From: Megamerina dolium
Taxonomy: Eukaryota; Arthropoda; Insecta; Diptera; Megamerinidae
DNA: 64,000 bases
Assembly: GCA_963854835.1 (NCBI GenBank)
Contig: OY978525.1
Coordinates: 104,700,417-104,764,416, forward strand
Direction of reading: 5' to 3'
Shown here: one piece after another, positions 24,309 through 38,824 of the stretch
Position numbering within the stretch: the first letter of the stretch is position 1
How the letters are laid out: each line of letters begins with the position of its first letter
The notes under the pieces: model-generated
The model's input: only the letters and a program-made list of their open reading frames with translations
The model's database searches: none
Told to the model about the DNA's origin: nothing
Position numbers and translations under genes: made by a program

Positions 24309-27300
24309 GTGAAAATATATATTTTTGTGGCAACTATTATATCATGTTTTTGTTTAATTCAATTTATTTATTTATTCTAACAATTTTGCTCTTCTTTTTT
24401 TCGATTTAGTGAAATTATCATTTATTGCACAATATAGACGCATATGTATAATAATATTATGTTATATATAATGAAGTGTGTGAATTGATGTAGAAAGTGT
24501 AAAGCGATAATGCTAATTTATTTGGTGATAGTGTTAATTTATTGGTAAATACCAAATATGTAAGTATAAATATATTTACACTGTTTTGTTATGATAAAAC
24601 TGACACATTAATTTATGCAAAATTTTTTAATTTGAATTTCAGTTTTTGCCAAAATCGCACAATTCACTCTTACTTATTTGCATAGTAAGTTTCGTTTTAT
24701 TTTATTTTTTTATTTTTTTTTTTTTTTGAAAATGTTAATCTATGTTTAATGAATTTTTGCTAAATGAATACACTTGAAGAAAGAAAATTAATGTATTTGT
24801 TGAAGGGAGAAAATAAAATAAAAAATAGCAACAAATATTATTTTAGATTAATATTTTATTTAGAAAAAAAAAACAAATTAATAGATAAAATGTTTGTACG
24901 AAGAATATAATAATGAGAATTTTTTATTTTATTGATAATATTTTAATTCAAACAAACACAATAAGACATTGCATAAAGCAGAGTTTGGTAAAGGTGATAT
25001 ACGTATGTATGCTCAGGAACTTTCATACATGAATTTTCATTACTTAGATACAACTTCTAAATCAGTAACTTCAAATGGAAAAAAATGCTTAAAATCGCTA
25101 GTCTAGTCCTCCGATGAGATAGTGATATGTTTGTTTAGGAAATAAATTTGGGAAAAAATACTAATAGAAGTGGCTTTACAATTTATTCCTTTATAGGTGA
25201 TTTCTGGACATATACCCATAAGGTATATTTGTCAATTTGCTTTCAATATTCTTTGTCTCCCAACCTCTTTCGACATCTTCTAATAGATAAATGATACGAG
25301 TAAGTACGTTTGAGGGGAATACTATGATGAAAAAGTAAATAGAAGTCAGCCATATAACTTACCCCTACCTGTACATGCATCTTTTGAGTTCTTGGAAAGT
25401 AATTTATAGAAATGTTAATTTTGTTATCGGTAGATATTTAGTAGAGAATGTGTTATGGAAAAATGTTAAAAGGACAAAGCTAATGGGAGTAGGAAATATC
25501 ATATATATTAGCCCTTTAAAAGCGGCTATTGGAAGTGAATTTAATAAAATCCTAATTTTTTGTAGTGGAGCTTCCAAATGAGTGAGCACGTTAGAGGGTT
25601 CCAAAAATGCATTAGTCACTTAAACTACCTACTAATTAGATATACCTTTATTAGAAGTATATATACATACAAAACTATTATTAATATTATACTTGAGAAC
25701 GTTAAATTATGGATCCTCTTATTGATCAATTGTTGGATTTGAATTTTTCCCAGCAAACTTTTTGTTTGCAAAGTGACGAAATTAGGGAGAAAGGTTCCAT
25801 CAAGGCATGCAAAAAATAAAGAAAGATGGAGCCAAGGTACTGTTTGCTATGATTTGCGCTTAACAGTTTAGCAATTTAGCATTTTTTGAATTAAGTGATA
25901 CTAAAAAAAAAAAAATTACCGTTATCTCAAAAACTTGCCCATAGAAAAAATTTTTAAAATATGTTTTGAGCTCAAGAGGTCCATACTATATCTACTCTAT
26001 AACTGAATTTATTGGTATTTTTGGGCAGTAAAGTAGTGTAATTTATTTTCCATAAAAGCTTTCCGAAACTGGAACGTAATAAAAGTGTTTAAAAAAATAT
26101 AGATAAATTTCTTCCAGTTCTGTTTTTGAAAGATAAACTCAACCAAATTTTTCTGAACCACATGTTTAAATATTGAAAATATGAAGTATAATAATTTTTT
26201 CTAATTTTGCTGACGCTTCCTTGAAAACATTTCGAAAAATTTTTAAAAAATTAGAATTGGTGGACAACCAATGGAGCGCTTTTAAATTAAATGTAAACTC
26301 GTTCCATTACTTGGCTTTCCACTACTGCTGCTAGTTATTTATTCAACAGATCCGTTAAATTCATCGACTTCAGTATAAAGAGCTTACTAGAGTCAATAAT
26401 TTGCAAGTGGGCTCAAGGAGTAATTTTTTCCTCGTACAACAATCAAATTAAATTATAGAACCATACTCTACATAATAATATGTGCACAAATTGAGTGTGA
26501 AGATTTTTAAAATATATCTCCTCCTCCAAAATAATATTATTTAGACTTTAAGAATTTAAATTCTTTAAACGTAAAAATGACCTTCTACAAGCAAATATGT
26601 ACCTATGTGAAAATACATGTTTGCACTCACTTTCACTAACTCCAAAATGAAATTGATTTCCCTCAGTTTCCATTTTTTCATCATCAACACGTTTATTTTA
26701 TTGCCGTTTTCAACATTGAACATTTTTCTTTATTTTAAAATATTTTAAAATTGTTGTCTTATTTTTTTGTTTTCTTTTTAAAGCAATTATCTGCTGAAAA
26801 ATGCATTTCTGCTACGCAGACCGTGAAAAATTGACATGGCAGTGAACGAGTAAAAATACATACAAGTCGAAAGAGGGCAAAAAAAAAATACATGTATATG
26901 TGCATATACAATAAAAAAAAAAACAAACAAACACCGTCTAAATGTACATACAATCAAATAGATATACAAACAGACAAATGGACAGACGGATGGATAGACA
27001 ATTGGAGAGATTAAAAGCTTCTAAAAATGTTTACGTATGCATTATGGGTGTACTTTTTTCCCACTTTTACTTGTGTGCTGTTATTACTGTCCGTTTATGT
27101 ATGTAAATGTATATATTTGTATGTATGTATGAATATATGCAATCAGAAAAAGATAGTTAAATTTTACAGACGTTAACTAATTGAACATAATGTGAAAATG
27201 TATTCAAACGCTTCACCAATAATTAGAAGCAGAAAAAAAGGAGACACAAGAAATATGAGAAAATTTAATACACAATTCTCGGGCGGTTAAAGCTTCCGAA

Positions 27301-27856
27301 TTCAGATAAGATTATTCTGAAAATTGTTTCTTACATAGAAGATTAATATTATTTCCATCCAGCGAAACCCGCTTTTTGAGATTGCTTGACACTATAAATT
27401 AGTGCACTATACTTTTTAGGTCATTCCTAGAGGATTTTATCTATAGAAAGCCATACAATTGCGGAAATTGCAAAAATTATTCTTTTATATCTACTAGAGT
27501 GAACGTAGATTGTAAAATGGCAAAGACTTCAACAATATTAGATATATTTTATATTTTGTTATTGATTGCGATCCAATATTCAAGGCGGCGAGAGTTTTTA
27601 TTTGCTTTCCCCTTGTATTCGTTGACCGCTTTACTCAATTGGAATAACTTGTTCTCTTTTGTACAAAATTATACATCCAGCTTCAATTTTCTAAAATTGC
27701 AATATTTTAAAATGACTTTTTACCTAATTTTTTGTTCATGACATTCAATATTTTCCATATAGATATAAGTCTATTGAATTTGATTCATTATTATTATTGT
27801 AATATTAAAATATGCACATATATATATTTCATTATTCATATGAAATAATAATAATA

Positions 27857-27897
<41 letters not shown>

Positions 27898-29404
27898 AAA
27901 AATATATAAATAACTCTCTTCCTATATCAAATAACATTACAGTAGATTAACATAATATCCATAACATTAGGAATGTAATTTTAACATTACATTAACATGA
28001 GAATACTCAATATGCATATAACATCAAATGAGCGATTTTGCGCAATGAAATATTGTACGACTGTTCTCAAAATCGAATGCATATATTTATTGTACCCAGT
28101 ATAATTTTTTTTTTATACAAATTTTATTGTACTAAGATTGAAAATATATACACATATGAAGATGGCTACATGTCAACGTATACAATGTTGTATGCAGTGC
28201 ATAACAGAATTGTTGTGCAGAGCACAGAGTACAATACGAAGTGCACGGATCATAATAATGCTTCGTGAAGCAAATTTTCGAAATAGTTCGGGGTCATATA
28301 TACATGCCTATACGAATATGGATACTACATAGTTTCTTAATATCAAATGCTGATAAATTAAAAATCACCTTACATTTCACCTTTACTACATACAATTGAT
28401 GGCATTCTGCAGCAATGCGCCACCACCATTCATTTTGTTCATTTTTCAACAATTGCCCTTGAAAATTGTGATTGATTTTACAAACATTAATAATATAAAT
28501 GAATGACATATGACATAATCGCTGCTGTTTCATATTTAGCTTATGTGAGGGTGTCTATATAGTACATATTAGTATATATTGTATTGTATGTATGAGCAAA
28601 TATTGTAGAGGCTTATTTAAATTCAAATTTTAAGATTAATGTGCTTCGTGACATATGCATTTAACAATTCATCAATAATATTTCAATTCAGAATTATATA
28701 TATAAAAATTTATATGATTTTCTGTTTTCACAAATTTTGAAATTTGCAGTAACTGAAGGTATTTGGAATATCATTAAATGATATATTGTACAAGAATTCA
28801 TATAGTCATATATTATATTTACTTAGAGAAAATATTAGAGTTCAGCTTATAAAAATCAAAATATAATAAAAACACTTTGAGAATTCCTGTGAGGAATCAC
28901 CTCGAATAATGTACCATGCTTAATGTGGTAACTGTAATCTTACGAAATTTAATAAATGCATCTCTGCGTTGTCACAAACCCCTTACGGAAGACTAACGGT
29001 TATAATTATCTCTTTATACGTATTTATCTCTCTGACGGCTATTTATGGAAAATTATAGGATTATTTCTTGATTCTCATCTGCTCTTAAGTTCATTTTGTA
29101 GGGAAGATTCCCTAGAAAAGAGGAGTACATATTAAGTATATTCAGGAGAAATGTTAGATGTTTGGCCGCCCTGTGAGCGAAATTTACACATTAGTTGGAA
29201 GCTATCCTAAGGGCTGAAAATAGGAGTAAACCAGAAAAAAAGGGGGCGGGGTGGTGTGGAGAATTAATAGCTGTCGGTCTTTACTACAGTATAACCTTCT
29301 AAAGCCGACTCTGAGTATGCTTCAACATTCATAATTTTTTTAAGTAAGGAATAAAAATCAAACTGACCCAGTTCAATCAACACCGGAGTTTAATTCTCCA
29401 AATA
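24309..29404. other. Non-coding upstream flank of the G12-like gene
   Basis: Five kilobases of AT-rich DNA with the AAT microsatellite at 27844. Promoter-distal elements of the gene could be here but cannot be read from one sequence. Confidence 0.5.
27844..27899. repeat. AAT microsatellite
   Basis: AAT/ATA units with one AGT interruption, shading into ATAA units. Confidence 0.92.
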
Positions 29405-30335
29405 TCAGATCAGTCCATAAGTTCATGCGTTATTTTTTCAATAGACGCACAGTAGGCGCTTTTTGCAGAAATAAACGCAGCTCATGGGGAAAATGCCGTT
29501 AGTGCAGAAGTGGTGATTGTGACGTTGAGGATGCCCCACGCTCTAGTCGTCCTGAGGTCTTTAACTCCGACGCCTTGCTGGAACTCTTCTCGATTCTGAG
29601 CCAAGTTTGACAGTCGCTATGAGGGCTGGAAGGTTAAATTCATCACATGCAACAGTTGACATGCACCTAGTTTAATTGAGTAAGGTTCCAAAGCTGGGAA
29701 AATGGGTTCCGCATAAACTTTCCGTCGCAAACCTTCAGCAGAGAGTGAACATATGTTCTCAGCTGCTGCAGCGGCTGAGAGTTTTTTGAGCCATATTGTT
29801 ACTGGGGACGAAAAATGCGTCCTCTACAGTAATACTGTTCGCAAACGCCAATGGTTAGATAAAGATTAAACAGCAGAACCAAGCCCCAGAGATGGCCTTC
29901 ACTCCAAGAAGATTCTCCTATCTCTTTGGTAGGATATGGCCGGTATCGTTTATTTTGATCTGCTGGAACCAAACCAGACGGTCTCAGTTGATTATTATTG
30001 CCATGAAATATCCAAACTGAATGAAGCACTTGAAAAAAAATCGACGGTCTTTAGTCAATAGACGCAAAGTTTTTTTACACCACGACAACGCAAGCCGGCA
30101 TAGCGCAAGACAAACCTTAGGCATACTGAACGAGCTCGGATGGGAGCTAATGCCACATCCATCAGACTCTCCGGATATTGCACCTTGCGATTATCACCTT
30201 TTCCGCGGACTTCAGTCCCAGTTAAGTAATAAGAACTACACCTCAAAAGAAGCGTATTTTTGTTCCAAGGACAAACAATTTTTTGAGCAGGGAATTAAAA
30301 ATACGAAAAACTCACGAAGTTATGGACTGACCTGA
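29405..30335 (+). mobile_element. Mariner element, degenerate, with TIRs and TA duplications
   Basis: 931 bp with inverted ends sharing CAGTCCATAA (left starts TCAGATCAGTCC, right reads TCAGGTCAGTCC) and TA on both sides (29403-29404, 30336-30337). Pieces of transposase appear in all three plus frames: a DVEDAPRS-type motif near 29520, IVTGDEKC near 29810, VFLHHDNASRHSARQT and SPDIAPCDYHLF in the frame 30021-30335. Several frameshifts and stops make it a pseudogene. The end sequences differ from those of the other mariners here, so it is a separate lineage. Confidence 0.9.
30021..30335 (+). pseudogene. Mariner transposase C-terminal part
   Basis: 104 codons carrying the second and third catalytic aspartates of the DD34D triad (HHDNA and APCDYHLF) and the C-terminal region, running into the terminal inverted repeat. 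The N-terminal two thirds lie upstream in other frames. Confidence 0.85.
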
Positions 30336-32954
30336 TACATATAGAAATATTGATCTTGTCTAGTGAATTATGAAAGTATTAACAATCTCTCCATAATTTT
30401 CGCATATTCTCCAAGAAATCAAATTTTCATGTAGTTACTAATTTCAATTAACCTTAACGCCTTACCCCATTTCAATTCAATGTACGTTTTGCTACGTGAA
30501 TCAAGTTATAAAAACTCAATATGGTGAGTATATCAATTGTTAAATTTCAATTTTCTATAAAGAGGAGACTATGATTTTTAATTATTAGATTGACAATTAT
30601 GATATCCTTAGAATTTGAGGTCATTTCAAAGACCATCTCGACTGACTGAAAATGACTGAAAGTATAAAATTTCATTTCACATTAAAATTAAATACAAAGC
30701 AAAGCAAAGCTTTAATTAAAAATAACATAATAAAATATGTACGTACATTAGCCATTACTGTCATGACCGCCAAGCTTCATTTAAATTATCTGCTTGTTGG
30801 TTGGTGTGTGTGTCTGTGTCATTGCTGCTGCATAAAAATGATAACATCAACACTAATGCTTATCTTAATTCCTGTTAATGAAATCTGTTTTATTCTATTT
30901 TATTTTAAGTACGTATTTTCGCCTTTTTCATTTGTTTGTTGCTTACAATTACTGCTTGTTATTCTGTTGCTAGCATACGGCCTATGTGAATCATACTTAC
31001 TCGTAATACAATTACCATCCTCCAAAAATCTGCTAAATAGTGTCAGATTATAATACTTTACCTATCATATGTGCATGTGGTATATATTTGATGTGGTAGC
31101 AGGAGATGTCGTTACCGCCATTTTCATCCTCTGTTGAAAAGGGTTGACATAAAATACGCTTACTCAAATATATACAACATATTGTATATAAACAAACATA
31201 TCCACGGAGAATACTATGAGTATGCTAGACACTGTACTTATACTATGTACGTATACATGTGTGAGTGAATGCTTGTCAATCGGTAAGAGTAAAGGTGGTT
31301 AAGCATTAAGATAAAGTTTAACAAAGTAGGCATGAGTAGGTAGCAATAGAGACAGTTTGCTTCTTGTTTGCCATTCCAACTCATCCACCTGATATTCATT
31401 TGTATGCATCATTATGTACATGGTTGTATGTATTGTGGAAGCACAAAACAAATAAGCCATAAATTTGCATTCTAACAATTGGCAATTTTCTAAGCTCAAA
31501 TACATTGTAGCCAATAGCTGGTGGCACAGGAAAATGCACACACACACACACACACTGAAATACACTAACGATTCGATTCAAATAACTTTTTGAGATTATA
31601 ACAGCGGGCGAATAAAGTTGAATCCTTTGCAGAGAGTCCAAGTCAAACAACCAGTCAACTAAACAGTTAGTCAGTCGACCACCCGGCTAGTGTACCATTG
31701 TCATTGCCAAACGAAAACAAAAATAACGTATGAGTCGCACACTAGTATATAAATATACATATATACTTATATAACTAGAATCAGATTCGTATCCACTTAG
31801 ATGCGTCACAGCGTGTTTGAACATGCGTTAACAGCAGTTGCAAACGACTAGAGCAACAATGGCAACAGATGTATATTTATACTCGTAACATTGGGCACAG
31901 TGGGATCCTCATTATTGTTGTTGTTGTTGTTATACAGGTGAGCTAACCCCTACAAATAATATCATGAACTATTCGATATTCGAAGCAAATATGCGTCTCA
32001 ATTCGTTTGACTATATGAGCGGATAAGGAATACCAAAAAAAGCTATTATTTTCCGCGAAGTATGGGTTATGAAATTTCGGATTTCAAAATTGATTTGATT
32101 TTACTTTAAAACGTTTTCAATTTCAAATAAAAATATAAGTTCTCTTAACATTGACTTCAAAGAGAATTTTATGTGTGACAAAATGTGAGTCACCCGTCTC
32201 AAACGGGTCCTATCAGACATGACAATCATATATTGCAATGTTAGACACAATGTTACTATTGTACTTTGGACTTGGCAAATATAAATGTATCCCCTTTATT
32301 ATTGGACACAATAATACTAATGGAGAACCTCGAATAACTTTTTTTTAACTTTTTTTCCTTTCAGCACGAATTGCGTTTTTTACTATGATAATAAAATTTT
32401 GTGTGATTCGAAGTGTGATTTTGTGACCATGAAGTGTTTAAAATTAATCTTATTGTCTACTAGGATACCATGATATTCTTTGATTCAAACAATTTTGAGT
32501 TCTTGAAGTGTTAATTGTTTCACTATGACAATTTACGTCGATGCAACTCTGCATTTGGGCAACAAAATGTCAGCGCAATGCTTTCCGGCTACTGCTGCTT
32601 GCCTGCATGGGATTGCATATATGTATAGCAAATAACAACAAAACATATGAACCTGAAATAGTATAATCGTTATTGTTGTAGAAAATTTTTCATTCTCATT
32701 TTTTCATAAACGGTTTATTTCTTTTGTATCATTGCTATCACTATTGGTAAACAGTTTGAATTCAAGATGTATTAAATGAGTCAGGCACCTCATACAGTCA
32801 TACATCTAAAACTGTGGTTAGAAGTACGCGTGTATGTGTATAATGTGATATGAGATAAATACCCGGTAGGTTTGTTCCGCTTCAATTCTACGTACACATA
32901 TTACATACTTTGTTCAGTATGGTAGAACTCACTTTAAAATAAATATAAAATAAA
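30336..32954. other. Non-coding
   Basis: The 133-codon frame at 30652-31053 is hydrophobic and low in complexity, with no family resemblance. AC repeat at 31537 and a TTG run at 31915-31930. Confidence 0.45.
31537..31556. repeat. AC microsatellite
   Basis: Ten AC units; a shorter run is at 10343-10358. Confidence 0.85.
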
Positions 32955-33125
32955 TATGCGGCACTTGTATGCCCCGAAGGGCTCTTTGATCGAGCTTCTC
33001 TTACATTGCAGTTGTGAGTGTTAAATTATGGACAGTATTAGAAGGCACGTATTTATTTTACCGATTCCGAACGGCAGAACCGTTGTGACACCACTTTTTC
33101 TGAGCTTTATCACATAATTCTTTTA
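32955..33125 (-). repeat. SINE-tail-like repeat, copy B
   Basis: Minus-strand copy with AAGCTCAGAAAAAGTGGTGTC, GGTTCTGCCGTTCGGAATCGG, TTCTAATACTGTCC and AGAGCCCTTCGGGGC. Same order as copies A and D. Confidence 0.78.
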
Positions 33126-33559
33126 AAATTATCAGACCTACAGCGCCCTACATAACTCACTTTACCCTGTTTTATTTATAATAATTTATATTATTTTTCA
33201 TTGCATATTTTTGCGCTCACAAAATTCTGTTCGCGAATCTAAAAAATGAAATGAATTTGAAAAAATAAGTTCATCCATTGCCGCAAAGAAGTAAGAAATT
33301 TTTAATGTCCCGCATTTAAGACGTCACACTCTATTTTCATTCCCAAAATCAGCATTTCAAATGAAGTAAATTTTGAGAGTCATCTGCAACATTTTCTTTT
33401 GTATTAATGAGAAAATGAAATATATAATTATCACAATTCTTACGTTCGTGAAAGTTATGATTATGATGACTTTTGTAATGATATCGCAATTCGGCACCCT
33501 GCTTGAATAGCTTATTGATATGTGGACGCCGCTAAGGAAAAAGAAAGTGTTTTCTTGCT

Positions 33560-34107
33560 GACAGATACTACTTTGGGCTAAGTTAGCAATTGAGAAACCG
33601 GGCCCTCTCTCGAGAAACGAAAACCACTCTATACAAGTCTCTCATCATGCCTGTCCTTACATATGGCGCCGAAGGTTGGACAATGTCCACATCAGATGAG
33701 AGAATGCTCTTAGTCTTCGAGAGAAAAGTCCTGCGCAAGATCTTTGGACCTATTAGCGTTGCCCACGAGTATCGAATAAAAAACAAACCATGAGCTGTAT
33801 GAGCTGTATGTCGACTACGAAATAGTAAAGCACATTAAACTTCAGCGGCTGCGCTGGCTAGGTCATATTGAGCGAATGGAAGAACAAGCTCCTACTAAGA
33901 AGGTGTTATATTCGCCCACTGGTGGACGACGTAGAAAAGAAAGACCTAACCTCCGGTGAAAAGATCAAGTACTGAAGAACTTGTCAGCGCTTGGAATTTC
34001 TAACTGGCGGCAGCTAGCGAAGGAAAGAGCTGGCTATCGAAGCATGCTAGATTCGACCTAAATCGATTTTTGGTTGTAATGGCCAGATAAGCAAGTAAGT
34101 AAGTAAA
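33560..34107 (+). mobile_element. RTE-like non-LTR fragment, copy 1, with 3' tail
   Basis: The C-terminal part of an endonuclease/reverse-transcriptase polyprotein: LYKSLIMPVLTYGAEGWTMS, FERKVLRKIFGPIS, then in another frame ELYELYVDYEIVKHIKLQRLRWLGHIERMEE and LSALGISNWRQLAKERAGYRSM. A frameshift near 33785 and an in-frame TGA at 33957-33959 disable it. The 3' end (GGTTGTAATGGCCAGATAAG) is followed by AAGT repeats at about 34092-34105. The clade assignment is tentative. Confidence 0.85.
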
Positions 34108-35735
34108 ACCACGTGCTATAAGAGGAAAAATCGCCCACGTTTGTTCAGACATATTTTTAAATGTCTGATAACTTTGTGGAGTGGAATCATTATGAAATCA
34201 TGGCCTTTCTTACATATATATTTGTCTATTGGGTAAGTAATATTTTTTTCTCTACTTTGATCTCTTTTCTTCTGTCTGCCTCTTTCTCTATAGCCTTCCT
34301 CACTTGTTCGACAAAGTTTATTGTTTGTTTGCTAAAAATGTACGTTTGATGTTTGTTTATGATTTTCGGATGTTCGAATGTGACATAGCAACAGATAATA
34401 ACACAGTAACAACAGCAGCAACAACAACGACTGCTGTAGAAATACAAAACAACAACAATAACAACAAGTTTCTACATATCTTTGTTTTTTTTTTTTAAAC
34501 GTTCAAGTGTGTTAGTGGTGGCTGGCTGGTGACATTGTGGTTTCAATCGTATTTAGTAGATTTATGCATTTAGGAAATTAAATATCCTGCCTGCTTACAG
34601 GATGTACTTATGTTTTACATCACTAGTCTGGAGAAAAAAACACTCCTGTTTGTAAGGCATAGGTTTAGATTAGGTATTATCACATATTGGCACATACGTG
34701 AACGAGACAAAAATCATAATTATACTCCAGGGGTCCAGTAGCTTAATCGCCAGTTGTCATAGTTGTTTATTATTTTTCAGATAAAGCATTTAATGCGTTC
34801 AAGTGTTTTAAGCGCTAATGGTATAGCATTTGATTGCAATTTGAAACATTTGAAGCATTTAAAACACTAACAATTACTTTAAAATTCATATTGGTCTATA
34901 GATATGTAGATGTATAACCATTTGCTTTGGAATCACCACTACGCTGACCATCCTCCCACCACTAACCATTTCGTCCAACGCATATAAGTAGCATAGTAGC
35001 ATAACATCAATCACATGACAATGCCAGATGTCACCATAAAATGACTATAAGTATTTGTATATGTTGATGTTGATATAATTTCAACCTTCGGTCAACATTG
35101 ACTCAACTCTATCCACTTTTACCATCCACAAAAAAAAAAAAATACTTATATTTTGAATCATTCTTGAAAGTTTGAGTGTAAAAAAGTTGCATCAGCATAA
35201 TGAACATGAATATGATTTTGCATTCTATACCGTCATGCAATTCATTTCATTGCGGCAGCCGTTCTTCCTGCCTGCATTTCAGTCATTTATTGCAGCAAAT
35301 TACGAGCAAAGTACGTTCCTCACAATAGTGCATCAAATTGGGCAATTTATTGCTTTATTACAATTACGTGTTTCGTCTGCGTTGCGGTCAACCATATTTG
35401 AATTGCTGTATTGTACTTTTTTGGTGTGTGTGTGTGTGTTTGTTTTTTCCTGCAACTATAATGTCATTGAATGCACTTTAAAAATGCATCATGCTGCAGT
35501 TTCATTAATTAAAAATTGAATATTTTATATATTTTCGTAAGATGCCTAGTTAGTGCTTAATATAAATTAGACAAAATTACCTCAGCATTTCTTATTTTGA
35601 TTTCTCCATAATTCATTTAAGGTCACCGAATTTTCTGAATTGGTGTATGACTTCCTGCAACATTCATTCAACCTTCATGAGATACAAAAGTCCAGATTTC
35701 CAAGTTGCCAGTTTTTTTTTTGGACTCTTTTGAGG
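34108..35735. other. Non-coding
   Basis: CAA/CAG-rich tract near 34390-34460 and a GT run at 35425-35440. I see no gene; the 115-codon frame at 35172 lacks any recognisable domain. Confidence 0.45.
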
Positions 35736-36839
35736 CAGAAGGGCGGTCCCAGAACTACCCGACCTAACAAAGAAAACACAATAAATTTGGGAAAAATTTT
35801 CTTTATTTCTATAGCTATATACACTTTTCCCAGCGATATTCTAAAGCTTCGATACCCTGTTTATAGTATGAACTGCCTAGCTCATTAAAATAACCATCTA
35901 CCGCAGACTGCACCTCTTCATTGTTTGTAAATCTTTTACCACCAAGCAATTTTTTCAAAATTTGAAATAGAAAATAATCCAAATTAGCGAATAAGGTGCG
36001 TGCTGAAGGAATTCGTGCTTTAACTCATTGTTTTTTTTTCGCCAAATGCGGCAATTTTTCTTTATATAAATATAAATTAGCATAATACGCCATAACCTTG
36101 CCTGCAGATGGAACTGTCTTCGCCTTCCTTGGACTCTCCGCTTTTGGATTCCCCCCTTTTAGTTCAGTGTTTTGACTGCTTCTTTGTCTCAGGTATGAAG
36201 TGGTGGACCCATGTCTCATCCATGGATACGAATCTACGAAAAAACTTGGCTTTATTACTGTGAAACATCGCCAAAGACTCTATAGAAACATCATCACGAC
36301 GTTGTTTTTGATCTATTGTGATCAAACGCGGCATCCATCTTGCACACAGCTTTTTTATCTCCAAATTTTCGGTCAATATACGATATATAGCACTTTTCGA
36401 AATGCCTGTAATTTCACTTAGCTCACGCACCCTCAGTCGGTGATTATCCAATAGCATTTTGTGGATTTTCTTAACCGTTTCTGGCGTGGTCACCTCTATT
36501 GGTCGACCACTACGGTGATTGTCTTGGCAGCTCGTACGACCTCGTTTAAACTCTGCCAGCCAATATTTTATGGTCGTAAATGAAGGAGCAGACTTCCTCA
36601 GAGTAGAATCTACTTTGGCTTAAATATTGAATTACATAACGGTGACCAATTTTTCCATGTTTACAAATTCACTGAGGTCGTTCAATTTCGATGTCTCCAA
36701 AAAAAATACTACATAACGTGGTGTTTTGAAACTCAAAGCAGATGTTTTATAAGGTTGCCACTTTTCACCAAAGTAATTTTTATCAAAATACTACCGCCAT
36801 CTATAGGTCAGGTCGGGTAGTTCTGGGACCACCCTCGAA
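35736..36839 (-). mobile_element. Mariner element (MDETW type), degenerate
   Basis: About 1.1 kb with inverted ends sharing GGTCCCAGAACTACCCGACCT. TA follows the right end (36840-36841), but the left flank no longer shows it. The minus-strand frame 36164-36493 has a helix-turn-helix (ITGISKSAIYRILTENLEIKKLCARW) and MDETWVHHFIPETK. The frame 36025-36219 continues with KAKTVPSAGKVMAY…YYANL and EKLPHLAKKK but with internal deletions. Further C-terminal remnants reach the left end. Not functional. Confidence 0.9.
36164..36493 (-). pseudogene. Mariner transposase N-terminal half
   Basis: 109 codons with two helix-turn-helix motifs and the first catalytic aspartate (MDETW). Canonical transposase continues beyond the stop in other frames, at 36025-36219. 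Confidence 0.85.
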
Positions 36840-38824
36840 TAATGCCTATTTTCAAAGTACGATGCATTAAACACTATATCCTCCAAAAGAAGTTTGCTCT
36901 AGTTAGTCCAAATGGATCAGGCATTGTCATATTATATAAGTTCTATGAAACTGTTAGTGTAAATATGCTTCTCGATAAAGTGTGAAGTAATATTTTCTAA
37001 TCACTTCTCATCACCAATGAATCGCGCACTTGTTTTTTGTGCCCACTATTTTTGCTTTCTTTTACTTTCAATACTACATACTACCAGATATTATACTTGA
37101 ATTTCATTTATCACTATGACAATCATTAAAGGAATGTTATAACACATACTAATGTGTATGTTTTTGCATAGTAATCTCAAAATATTCGCACTATCAACAT
37201 GATCATAACTTGTAAACAATTAAAAGTTTGCCTTATGCTTGTGTAATATTTTATATAAAATATTTCTACATACATTTATACATATATGTATTCATTGTCA
37301 TTATGCCATTATGTGATAGCTAGCTATTAAACTCTCTTAATTAATAAAGTCTTTGTCGTTTTGTTTTCTACTCTTTCGCTCAAGCATGTATATAAACTTA
37401 ATTCCTAGGTGATGATTTGCGTCAACCAGTTCTTCCTCGGTACCACTCTTTCGCGTTATATCTCTCTTTCACTCATTATTTTTACGTTTAATTGCTACGT
37501 ATACTATAATATGGATTTAGTAGAGATTATTGCCCCAAAAAGTAGGCAATAAAATGTACACAAATAAATGTTTATATCTACATATATGTGTATGATGGTC
37601 GTTTATTACAAGTGCCATTGTTGTTGTTGTTGTTCCTACTTTATTACCTGCCATTTATGTGAATATGTATATATGTGTTGGTGTGTGTGTGTATGATTGT
37701 ATAATATTTTAAAGAATTTTATATAACAACATGTTGGCATGCAGTAGTTAGACCACTCTAATTTAATGATTATGCGTGGTATTTGTATGTGATTACATTT
37801 CGGTATTGTGAATATGGATGGAGAATTATTTAAAATTTACGAGCAATATTTTCCTATATTTCCTACACTCACATGTATGCTCTACTGATTATTTACATTT
37901 TCGCATTAATTCTAAGGACATCACAGTAGCATTTTAATTACATTAATACCAATACAAACCACATGCAGACTCATTCTCTGATCATCTGTTACTATGCCAA
38001 CCAACGAAAGCCCTTTAGCAATGCATTGTACTGCCTCTGTAATTTACAAGTTTAATTGTTTTTTTGGTTTTTTTTTGTTTTTGCTCTCATCCTTGTGTTG
38101 TTTTATCAATGCTATGTGTGTGTTGACTACTAAAAAGTCAAACATTAATGATTGTACCAAAAATTTTGTGATTATTTCAATGGAAATCATTGTTTGTTGA
38201 ATACATTCTGCATAAGTAATTTGTAAATATGTACATTCTTTCATTGTTTCATATGTATATTGTTTCTGTTTTTTTTTTAATTCTATTACAATGGCAATTT
38301 GAATATCTAAAGTATGTTATGGTTCTAATACGCTTAAATATTTGCAATAAGTTTTGATTTTTGTTTTCCAATAGTATCATAGTATAAGATCATGTTTGGA
38401 ATATTTACTTTTCTGCAAGACTACTTTATTTTTGTTTATTATTTAATTTATATGATGCTTCGAGTAGCATATTTTAAGGTGTTGCTTTTTTATTTAACAT
38501 GCATATTGCGTAGATTTTATATAAGTTACCCGAAAATATAATAAAAAGTATGTAGCAAATGTTTTACTTTTTATTTAATTAAAAAGAAATCTTCATCTTC
38601 TTTCAAAAATTTAGTCAAGGCGTTCTCTGTCTCTCTCTCTCTCTCTCTGTCTCTCTCATTTATTGTTTAATTAATTTGATAACGTATTTTTTTAGCATAT
38701 TATTAGGTGTGTTTCCCATATCAAGCTTTCCTTTTCAGTATCTGTCATTTCGTAAAAGCATAAAGAACCGGTTTATATTTTGACATTGTATATTGATTAA
38801 AATGTGTGAGTACTGGTTTCTTCA
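36840..38824. other. Non-coding
   Basis: Short GTT and GT runs at 37620 and 37680 and the CT tract at 38623. Confidence 0.5.
38623..38657. repeat. CT microsatellite
   Basis: CT dinucleotides broken by GT. Confidence 0.88.

Noticed and set aside
30652..31053. 133-codon open stretch rich in Leu/Ile/Cys that could pass for a membrane protein
   Set aside because: AT-rich low-complexity DNA readily gives such frames; no family motif, no splice or promoter context.
35172..35519. 115-codon plus-strand frame
   Set aside because: Includes a GT microsatellite and has no domain, signal or splice context.
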